Origin: Chloroflexota bacterium
Lineage (GTDB): Bacteria; Chloroflexota; Dehalococcoidia; Bin125
Direction of reading: 5' to 3'
DNA: 64,000 bases
Assembly (NCBI GenBank): GCA_028874365.1
Contig: JAPPJZ010000033.1
Span: 62,001 to 126,000 of the forward strand
The notes under the pieces: generated by a model
The model's database searches: none
Told to the model about the DNA's origin: nothing
Seen by the model: the letters and a program-made list of their open reading frames with translations, nothing else
Made by a program: the position numbers and the translations under genes
Shown: piece by piece, positions 57,302-64,000 of the stretch
Numbering within the stretch: position 1 is the stretch's first letter
How the letters are laid out: each line of letters begins with the position of its first letter

Positions 57302-59170
57302 CTATCCCTGTCTCAGCACCCGAGCGTCCCCGACCCGCCTCGTGATCCGATTCGTATCCAGGTGCTCGAGGAACGCCTGCGCCACCTTGCGGCTGGTGCC
57401 GAGACGGTCGCGCACATCGGCCAGAGTCGCCCGCTCCTGCTGCTCCAGCAGCGCCCGCGTCTCCGCCACCATCCCGTCGTAGACCGAGCGGTCCAGGTTC
57501 ACCCCGCCCTTGAGCTGGACGATCAGGTGCTGCGCCTCGAGATGCTCAAGCAGTTCCGGATCCGATTGCGAGTCGGCCTCCGGTCGGACGCCCTGATCCT
57601 TGAGCCGCTGCAGCAGTGCCGCCACCTGCGACTGCTGCGCCTGCGAAAGCTCGACTCGCCGTTCCGGCAGGTCGAACGAGCCGTCGTTGAGGATTAGTCG
57701 GCCGCCGTCGATCAACTGCTGTTGCAACACGGCGAACGCGCGCTGCGGCAGGCCGACGCGACTACGCAGGTCCTCGCGCGGCAATCCAGCTCGAAGCGGA
57801 AACTGTTTGACATAATTATCGACTGTTGCTTCGGCGCGCGCCGTGAGTGCTCCCAATCCGGTGTCCGACATCAACGTGGCGGATTCCGAGAGGCCGGCGT
57901 CGTCGAGGACGACGACCGACCCATCGCTGATCTGTCGCTCGATCGCAGCCGTCGCATCGTCGGAGGCCAGTTCGCTCCGGGCGAGTAGTTCACTCCAGCG
58001 GACCGGCTCCATCCGCTGCAGAACGGTCAGCAGCGTGTCGTCGGGCGAGCCGTCGAGCAAGCGTTGCAACGCCTCAAGCGTCGACGCGTCGTTGCGATGG
58101 TGCCGGCGTGGCCGGGTATCGACGATTCGTCCACCGGCCACGGTCGAGTCGGCCGAGCGAAGCACGAAGTGATCGCCGCGTGCCGCCGCGATCGGGCGTT
58201 CCAGGCGGAGTTGCGCCCAGGTCGACGCTCCGGGCCCCAACGAATCGCCCTCCAGCAACCTGACACGCGCTTGCACCTCATCCGCTCCCACGTGCAGGGT
58301 GCGGGTCGCGTTGTGCGGCAAGGCCCGTGACGCCTCTCGGACCGCCCGCAAGCGAATGTCGACGGCGCTGGTCGGCACCAGCCAACCCGGTGACGTCAAC
58401 ACCATCCCGCGTTCGAGATCGTTGGCCGAGACCCCGCTCAGGTTGACCGCCGTGCGAGCCCCGGGCGGTGCGACGTCAAGCGACTCCTCGTGCGACTGAA
58501 GGCCTCGAACCCGGCACTCGATCCGGCCTGGCTCGACGACAACGGCATCGCCCACCGACAACTCGCCGTCGAGCAGCGTGCCAGTGACGACTGCGCCGAA
58601 CCCGGAGATCGAGAACGAGCGGTCGATCGGCATTCGCGGCCGTCCCTGGTCGGCGATCGGCGGCAGATCGTCGATTGCATGATCGATCAGGCTCCGTAGC
58701 TCCTCGATTCCATCCCCCGTCAACGCCGATACCGGCGCAATCGCTGAGCCGGCAAGTGCGGTGCCTGCCAATAGCTCCACGATCTCTTCTTCGACCAGCG
58801 CGGTCCATTCCTCGTCAACCAGGTCGATCTTCGTCAGTGCGACGATGCCTCGATCGATGTCGAGCAGGTCGAGGATGTCGAGGTGCTCGCGGGTCTGCGG
58901 CATGACCCCTTCGTCGGCGGCGATCACGAGCAGCGCGAGATTGATCCCGCCGACGCCGGCCAGCATGTTCTTGATGAACCGTTCGTGACCGGGCACGTCG
59001 ACAATGCTCACCGCGCGTCCCGAGGACAGTTCGCACCAGGCGAAGCCGAGGTCGATCGTTAGTCCGCGCGCCTTCTCCTCGGCCCAGCGGTCGGGGTCGA
59101 TACCCGACAGGGCCTGGACCAGCGCGCTCTTGCCATGGTCCACGTGGCCTGCGGTGCCGATGACATACAC
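57302..59170 (-). CDS. selB: Selenocysteine-specific elongation factor
   Basis: Delivers Sec-tRNA to UGA codons. GTPase motifs: [15 protein letters not shown] (G1), [13 protein letters not shown] (G3) and LTKIDLVDE (G4), then beta-barrel domains ([19 protein letters not shown]) and C-terminal winged helices that bind SECIS RNA ([12 protein letters not shown] to the end). I choose GTG 59170, preceded by AGGG, giving 622 residues close to the family norm; the track start would read through the 12-bp repeats and into the divergent gene. selA, selC and selD are not in the window. Confidence 0.93.
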   Translation of the reverse strand: MYVIGTAGHVDHGKSALVQALSGIDPDRWAEEKARGLTIDLGFAWCELSSGRAVSIVDVPGHERFIKNMLAGVGGINLALLVIAADEGVMPQTREHLDILDLLDIDRGIVALTKIDLVDEEWTALVEEEIVELLAGTALAGSAIAPVSALTGDGIEELRSLIDHAIDDLPPIADQGRPRMPIDRSFSISGFGAVVTGTLLDGELSVGDAVVVEPGRIECRVRGLQSHEESLDVAPPGARTAVNLSGVSANDLERGMVLTSPGWLVPTSAVDIRLRAVREASRALPHNATRTLHVGADEVQARVRLLEGDSLGPGASTWAQLRLERPIAAARGDHFVLRSADSTVAGGRIVDTRPRRHHRNDASTLEALQRLLDGSPDDTLLTVLQRMEPVRWSELLARSELASDDATAAIERQISDGSVVVLDDAGLSESATLMSDTGLGALTARAEATVDNYVKQFPLRAGLPREDLRSRVGLPQRAFAVLQQQLIDGGRLILNDGSFDLPERRVELSQAQQSQVAALLQRLKDQGVRPEADSQSDPELLEHLEAQHLIVQLKGGVNLDRSVYDGMVAETRALLEQQERATLADVRDRLGTSRKVAQAFLEHLDTNRITRRVGDARVLRQG

Positions 59171-59187
59171 GCGTTTACCCTGACCCT

Positions 59188-59247
59188 TGCTGACCTGCGT
59201 GCTGACATGCGTACTGACATGCCTGCTGACACGCTGGCTGGCATGCC
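59188..59247. repeat. Five 12-bp tandem units between selB and the oxidoreductase gene
   Basis: TGCTGACCTGCG, TGCTGACATGCG, TACTGACATGCC, TGCTGACACGCT and GGCTGGCATGCC run without spacers through the 97-base divergent intergenic region. They may be operator sites or a replication-slippage product. Confidence 0.85.
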
Positions 59248-59267
59248 TACAGGGGAGGATATGTGCG

Positions 59268-60275
59268 ATGAAAGCGATCGTTGTTGACCCGCCGGGCAAG
59301 ACTGCCGATTCGCTCCGACTGGCTGAAGTGCCCGATCCGCAACCAAGCGATGAAGAGGTGCTGATTCGGGTCCACGCCACCGCGCTCAATCGCGCCGACA
59401 TCATGCAGCGCATGGGCGGCTACCCGCCGCAGCATGGCGCGTCGGATGTCTTAGGACTGGAACTCTCGGGCGAAGTGATCGAGACCGGCTCGCGGGTGCG
59501 CGAACTCGCGGTCGGCGATCGCGTTTACGGCCTCTCAGGCGGGGGCGGATACGGCGAACTGGCGACCCTGCATGAGTCGCTCGCCATGCCGATCCCGGAC
59601 GAACTCACCTACCACGAAGCCGCCTCGATTCCGGAAGTCTTCTTCACCGCCAACACCGCCGTGCGTACGCTCGGCGAGACCTTGCCGGGGGAACGTCTCC
59701 TGGTCCACGCGGGTGGCAGCGGCGTCGGTATCGCCGCAATCCAGATCGGGCGGCTGATTGGCGCAGAAGTCTGGATCACGGCCGGCTCGGACGAGAAGTG
59801 CGAGCGCGCTCGCGAACTCGGCGCCGATCTTGCGATCAACTACCGGGAACAGGACTTTGCGGAGGTCGTTCGCGAACAGACCGACGGTCGCGGTGTTGAC
59901 GTCATCCTCGACGTGATCGGTCGCGACTACTGGGACGCCAATCTCAAGTCGCTCGCCATCTCAGGACGCCTGGTGCTGGTCGGCCTGATGGGTGGAGCAG
60001 TCGCCGAGACCAACCTCGGGATGCTGATGCAAAAGCGGCTACGGGTCCACGGCACGGTGATGCGCTCACGTCCGCTGATCGACCGGGCGGAGATCACTCG
60101 TGACTACCAGCAGCACCTGGAGCCCGCCATCGTCAACGGCGACATGAAACCGGTCATTGACAGCGTCTTCCCGCTCAGTAAGGCCGCCGAGGCTCATGCC
60201 TACATGCAGGAGAACCAGAACTTCGGCAAGATCCTGCTCGACTGCATCGATATCGACGAGTTGTCGGAGGACTAG
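59268..60275 (+). CDS. NADPH:quinone oxidoreductase-type zinc-independent alcohol dehydrogenase
   Basis: MDR superfamily, quinone-reductase (PIG3-like) branch: HATALNRADIMQRMGGYPP, GLELSGEV, PEVFFTANTAVRTLG, LVHAGGSGVGIAAIQIGRLIGA (nucleotide-binding) and a GKILLD-type ending. The zinc-ligand cysteines of alcohol dehydrogenases are absent. 335 residues from ATG 59268, preceded by GGAGG. It converges on hemW with a four-base overlap. Confidence 0.92.
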   Translation: MKAIVVDPPGKTADSLRLAEVPDPQPSDEEVLIRVHATALNRADIMQRMGGYPPQHGASDVLGLELSGEVIETGSRVRELAVGDRVYGLSGGGGYGELATLHESLAMPIPDELTYHEAASIPEVFFTANTAVRTLGETLPGERLLVHAGGSGVGIAAIQIGRLIGAEVWITAGSDEKCERARELGADLAINYREQDFAEVVREQTDGRGVDVILDVIGRDYWDANLKSLAISGRLVLVGLMGGAVAETNLGMLMQKRLRVHGTVMRSRPLIDRAEITRDYQQHLEPAIVNGDMKPVIDSVFPLSKAAEAHAYMQENQNFGKILLDCIDIDELSED

Positions 60276-61453
60276 GCCGGCGCAACGTCGAGCAAGCGCA
60301 CGAAGATCTCATTCGCCACCGCGTGCCCACGCCTGCTCAGACGGAGCCGACCATCGGCTCGTTGCGCCAGCCCGTTGTCGACCGCCCAATCGAGCGTGGG
60401 CCGAAACTCCTCGTACTCGTCGGGCAGCGACGATTCATCAACGCCGTCCATCAGCCGCAGTCCCGACGTCAGAGTGTCGATCAGGTTCTCCCGCTCGCTC
60501 GGTCGCTCCGCTTCGACGATGGCCGGCGAAGGCAGCCCTTCTGGGGCATGCGCGAACTCCTGCTCCTGGCGAAGACGATCGATGTAGATTCGCGGGCTCC
60601 GCACGACCTGGTAACGCACACCATCCACAAACCCATGCGCGCCGGGTCCGATCGCTGCGTACTCCTGGTTGCGCCAGTAAATCAGATTGTGCTCGCACCG
60701 GAGTCCGTGGCGCGCGTAGTTGGACGTCTCGTATTGCTCGAAACCCGCGTGCAGCAGTCGTTCCGAAGTCCAATCGGCAATGTCGGCGACGCGGTCGGGG
60801 TCGGCCTCAATGACCCGTCCCGCCGCCACACGGGCGGCGAGCGGCGTCCCTTCCTCGACGGTCAGCGCGTAGCAGGAGAGATGATCGGGACCGTCGCCGT
60901 TCCAGCCCAGGACCCGTTCGACCGTCGATTGCCATGTCTCGAGGGATTGGCCGGGCAGACCGTAGATCAAATCGAGATTGACGTTCTCGAATCCGGCGGC
61001 GCGAATCATCTCGAACGCCGACTCGGCACGCGCGGCGCTATGAATCCGGTCGAGGAACACCAACTCGGACGCGTCCAACGACTGCACGCCCATCGATATC
61101 CGGTTGACGCCCGCTTGCCGGTACGACTCCAGGCGCTCTGGTTCGACGCTCTCAGGATTTGCCTCGAGCGTGATTTCGGCAGCCTGGTCGATGTCAATCA
61201 GTCGGCGAATCTCGTCCAGTAGGCGGCTCACTGACTCACCGGGAAGCAGGCTGGGTGTGCCTCCGCCGATGAAGATCGTCGATACTTGTCGACCCCTGAG
61301 CCGTGGCGCCCAAAGCTTCGCTTCGACGAGCGCCGCCGCGAGCCATTCGGCCTGCATGTCTTCGATACCCGCGTACGAATTGAAATCGCAGTAGGAGCAC
61401 TTCACCGTGCAGAACGGCACATGCACGTAGAAGCCGAGCGGAGAATCGGTCAC
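60272..61453 (-). CDS. hemW: HemW-type radical SAM heme chaperone
   Basis: Coproporphyrinogen-oxidase-like radical SAM protein: FYVHVPFCTVKCSYCDFNSY with the CxxxCxxC cluster motif, IFIGGGTPSLL, RISMGVQSLD and DLIYGLPGQSLETW. 393 residues with the C-terminal HemW domain. In known members it loads heme into membrane proteins and does not oxidise coproporphyrinogen. Divergent from aspS. Confidence 0.92.
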   Translation of the reverse strand: MTDSPLGFYVHVPFCTVKCSYCDFNSYAGIEDMQAEWLAAALVEAKLWAPRLRGRQVSTIFIGGGTPSLLPGESVSRLLDEIRRLIDIDQAAEITLEANPESVEPERLESYRQAGVNRISMGVQSLDASELVFLDRIHSAARAESAFEMIRAAGFENVNLDLIYGLPGQSLETWQSTVERVLGWNGDGPDHLSCYALTVEEGTPLAARVAAGRVIEADPDRVADIADWTSERLLHAGFEQYETSNYARHGLRCEHNLIYWRNQEYAAIGPGAHGFVDGVRYQVVRSPRIYIDRLRQEQEFAHAPEGLPSPAIVEAERPSERENLIDTLTSGLRLMDGVDESSLPDEYEEFRPTLDWAVDNGLAQRADGRLRLSRRGHAVANEIFVRLLDVAPA

Positions 61454-61548
61454 GCCACGAGTGTATGTCTCTGCGTCAGTGTCAAAGCTGATTGCCCGCG
61501 CATCGACTTGGTGACACAGTGAATCCGTTCAATGGTTGGGAGGCGTCG

Positions 61549-63342
61549 GTGCTCAAGACACATGGTTGCGGGACGCTACGAGCGTCGAATGCGGGCGAGT
61601 CGGTCACCCTGGCCGGCTGGGTCCACCGACGACGTGATCACGGTCAGCTCATCTTCATCGACTTGCGTGACCGCGACGGCATCGTCCAGGTCGTCGTGCG
61701 CCCGGATGACCATCCCGAGGCCTACGACTCGGCAAACGTCGTTCGCGGCGAGTACGTGCTGCGAGTCAGCGGCGAAGTCGTCGAGCGCTCGGACGCGACC
61801 CGCAACCCGAACATCGCCACCGGCGATATCGAAGTCGTCGCCAACTCGGTCGAGGTGCTGAACGCGGCCAAGACGCCGCCCTTCTCGGTCAGCGAAGACG
61901 ACGAGGTCAACGAACTGGTCCGCATGCAGTACCGCTACATCGACTTGCGCCGTCCCGCGATGATTGCCTCTCTGGAACTTCGACACCGGCTCAACCAGTT
62001 CATTCGTGACTTCATGACGGAACAAGGCTTTCTCGAGGTCGAGACGCCGATCCTGGTCGCCGCGACGCCCGAAGGCGCACGAGACTACGTGGTTCCCAGT
62101 CGTCTCACGCCTGGCGCGTTCTACGCCTTGCCCCAGGCGCCTCAGCAGTTCAAGCAGTTGTTGATGGTCGCCGGGGTCGAGCGGTACTTCCAGATCGCCC
62201 GCTGCTTCCGCGACGAAGACCTGCGCGCCGACCGTCAGCCGGAGTTCGTCCAGCTCGATCTCGAATGGTCATTCTGCGAGGAGGAGGACATCCTGGCATT
62301 GCTCGAGGAGCTCTTCGTCGGTGTCGCCGCGGCGCTGCGGCCCGATTTGGCGGTGCCGAGACCATTCCCGCGCCTCTCCTGGCACGAAGCGATGGAGCGC
62401 TACGGATCCGACAAGCCTGACCTGCGCTACGGGCTCGAACTGTCCGACTGTTCTGACATCGCCGCCACTTCCGGCTTCGGCGTGTTCTCGTCGACCGTGG
62501 CCGACGGAGGTCGTGTGCGTGGGATAGTTATGCCGGGCGGGGCATCGCTCTCACGCCGTGAGGTTGACGGGTTCACGAATCTCGCGAAGACGATGGGTGC
62601 GCCAGGACTGGTCTCGCTCCAGTTCAGCGCCGACCCTGCATCGGCGACCGAGGACGACGTTCGATCTCCTGTCCTGCGCCACATCGGCATCGATGACGCT
62701 CGCAAGATCGGCGAACGCTGCGGCGCATCGGCCGGCGACCTCGTGCTGCTCGCCGCCGGCGACTCGGGCATGGTCTCGACGGTGCTCGACGGCATTCGAC
62801 GCGAGCTGGCGCGGCGTCTCGACCTGGTCGACGATTCCATACTTCAATTCGGCTTCGTCACAGATTTTCCCCTCGTGGAATGGGATGCGAACGAGCAGCG
62901 CTGGGACGCACTGCATCACCCGTTCACCGCTCCGCAGTCGGAGGATGCCCACTTACTGGGCAGCGACCCGGCCAAGGTGCGCGCACGGGCCTACGACACG
63001 ATCTGCAACGGATTCGAACTCGGCTCCGGCTCGATACGAATCCACGAGCGCGAGCTACAGATGCGCGTATTCGAGTTGCTCGGCGTAGGGGCCGACGAGG
63101 CGCAACGGCGATTCGGTCACATGCTCAATGCGTTCGAGTACGGCGCGCCGCCTCACGGCGGCTTCGCCTTCGGCATCGACCGCGTGGCGATGTTGCTGGC
63201 CGGCACAGAGAACATCCGCGAGGTGATCGCGTTTCCCAAGACGATGTCGGCTTCCGATCCGATGACCGGCGCGCCGATGGAGATCGCAGACGAGCAACTG
63301 GAGGAGCTGCATCTGAAGATCGATGCGCCCGCCACGTCCTGA
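61549..63342 (+). CDS. aspS: Aspartyl-tRNA synthetase
   Basis: Class II synthetase. OB domain (TLAGWVHRRRDHGQLIFIDLRD), motif 2 region CFRDEDLRADRQPEF, bacterial GAD insertion and motif 3 (PPHGGFAFGIDRVAMLL). GTG 61549 with GGGAGG six bases before it gives the usual start LKTHGCGTLRA; the track start adds 19 unrelated residues. 597 residues. Whether it also charges tRNA-Asn cannot be told. Confidence 0.96.
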   Translation: MLKTHGCGTLRASNAGESVTLAGWVHRRRDHGQLIFIDLRDRDGIVQVVVRPDDHPEAYDSANVVRGEYVLRVSGEVVERSDATRNPNIATGDIEVVANSVEVLNAAKTPPFSVSEDDEVNELVRMQYRYIDLRRPAMIASLELRHRLNQFIRDFMTEQGFLEVETPILVAATPEGARDYVVPSRLTPGAFYALPQAPQQFKQLLMVAGVERYFQIARCFRDEDLRADRQPEFVQLDLEWSFCEEEDILALLEELFVGVAAALRPDLAVPRPFPRLSWHEAMERYGSDKPDLRYGLELSDCSDIAATSGFGVFSSTVADGGRVRGIVMPGGASLSRREVDGFTNLAKTMGAPGLVSLQFSADPASATEDDVRSPVLRHIGIDDARKIGERCGASAGDLVLLAAGDSGMVSTVLDGIRRELARRLDLVDDSILQFGFVTDFPLVEWDANEQRWDALHHPFTAPQSEDAHLLGSDPAKVRARAYDTICNGFELGSGSIRIHERELQMRVFELLGVGADEAQRRFGHMLNAFEYGAPPHGGFAFGIDRVAMLLAGTENIREVIAFPKTMSASDPMTGAPMEIADEQLEELHLKIDAPATS

Positions 63343-63415
63343 GTTCGGTGATAATCTTCGATTGATATAGGACATAGCGGTGTCTGGGTGACATATCGAA
63401 GCGGAGGACTGGTAC

Positions 63416-64000
63416 GTGTCTGTGGTGCGACTCATACGTAGGGCGGAACGACTAGTCGGATCGGCGTACGACTCCTTGAACTGGAAGAAGCTACTGGCGG
63501 CATTCATCCTGAGCGTTGCAATCGGATTCGCTGCCTGTTCAGGCGACGACGGGACGCAACAGGACGAACAATCACAGCCCAGCGCTCGAGCCGATCGAGC
63601 CCAGACCGAAGAGCAGCAACAGCAAGCCGACCAGCCGCAGCAGCGTCGCGAACGCCAGGCCACGATCCAACAGCAGGAGCAGCAACAGCAGGTTGGGACC
63701 GATCAACAGCAGGACGCCCCGACGGTCGCGCCGCGAGAGCGTGGCGAGTTCCGCATCGCCCGCGGAGAGCCGATCAACCTCGACCCGGCGCAGATTACCG
63801 ACGTTACGTCCGCCGTGATTGCGGTTGAGGTCTTCGGCGGTTTGCTTGTGCTCGATCGAGACCTGAGAATCGCGCCCGATCTTGCCGAGTCTGTCCCCGG
63901 CCCGATGCAGAACGACGACGGCACCGTCACCTACCGCTTCACGATCCGCGACAACGCCACGTTCCACGACGGCAAACGGATCACGGCCGAGGACTTCAAG
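63416..64000 (+). CDS. ABC transporter substrate-binding lipoprotein, family 5 (3' end outside window)
   Basis: The open frame reaches the right edge, so it is missing from the track. GTG 63416 has GGAGG upstream. A basic start, hydrophobic stretch LLAAFILSVAIGFAAC and lipobox-like FAAC are followed by a ~60-residue Gln-rich linker (EEQQQQADQPQQ, QQQEQQQQ), then the family-5 start: GEFRIARGEPINLDPAQ, YRFTIRDNATFHDGKRITAEDF. It probably binds peptides or other oligomers. The Gln-rich linker is unusually long. Confidence 0.9.
   Translation, partial: MSVVRLIRRAERLVGSAYDSLNWKKLLAAFILSVAIGFAACSGDDGTQQDEQSQPSARADRAQTEEQQQQADQPQQRRERQATIQQQEQQQQVGTDQQQDAPTVAPRERGEFRIARGEPINLDPAQITDVTSAVIAVEVFGGLLVLDRDLRIAPDLAESVPGPMQNDDGTVTYRFTIRDNATFHDGKRITAEDFK

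Overview
The window is a dense, GC-rich bacterial chromosome segment with short intergenic gaps and many ATGA, GTGA or TGATG start/stop overlaps. Gene content fits Chloroflexota, possibly a marine SAR202/Dehalococcoidia-type lineage. The clues are a DEAD-box helicase with an N-terminal CxxC/CxxC ribbon, clan-AA retropepsin-like proteins, an LLM-type flavin oxidoreductase, a CaiB/BaiF CoA transferase and tandem P450s. That placement is inference from gene style; no rRNA is present to confirm it. I see no phage, transposase, CRISPR array or defence island.

Layout. 0-2.7 kb: a helicase running off the left edge, tRNA-Arg(TCT) and a membrane-anchored lytic transglycosylase-like protein. 2.9-17.6 kb: an aromatic amino-acid supercluster on the + strand (tyrA, aroA, a guanylate-kinase-like gene, trpE, Nudix, CMD protein, trpG, trpD, trpC, trpF, trpB, two CPBP proteases, trpA, a 27-codon sORF, aroH, aroF). 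It covers chorismate to tryptophan, the prephenate branch and DAHP synthase, with a good promoter and a possible leader peptide ahead of trpE. 17.7-22.5 kb (-): coiled-coil protein, coaD, rsmD, a GH18-like membrane protein and an HtrA-type protease. 22.5-29.9 kb: greA, lysS, CoA transferase, priA, a TauE-type transporter and an AIM24 protein.

29.9-45.3 kb is the accessory part. It holds a 780-bp gene-free stretch with three kinds of repeat, a Cys-nucleophile alpha/beta hydrolase, three tandem cytochrome P450s, and two very large secreted proteases made of one intact and one decayed trypsin-like domain (the first is frameshifted; a 60-bp remnant of a further copy lies between them). It continues with a P450-type ferredoxin, an LLM flavin enzyme, an MBL-fold hydrolase and two retropepsin-like genes separated by a duplicated 5' end of the MBL gene. 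45.3-64 kb is housekeeping: tyrS, ribF, scpA, leuS, purE, def, cca, yajC-secD-secF, selB, a quinone oxidoreductase, hemW, aspS and the start of a peptide-type ABC substrate-binding lipoprotein. SelB indicates selenocysteine decoding.

The most unusual signal is a family of non-coding repeats at 30.06-30.39, 38.86-38.91 and 53.66-53.80 kb. A roughly 75-bp core is followed by short motifs (TTCGG or CTGGAC types) spaced almost exactly one helical turn (10 bp) apart. Next in interest are the frameshifted protease with its decayed relative, the retropepsin/MBL duplication with loss of a catalytic Asp, and the interruption of trpB-trpA by two membrane proteases.
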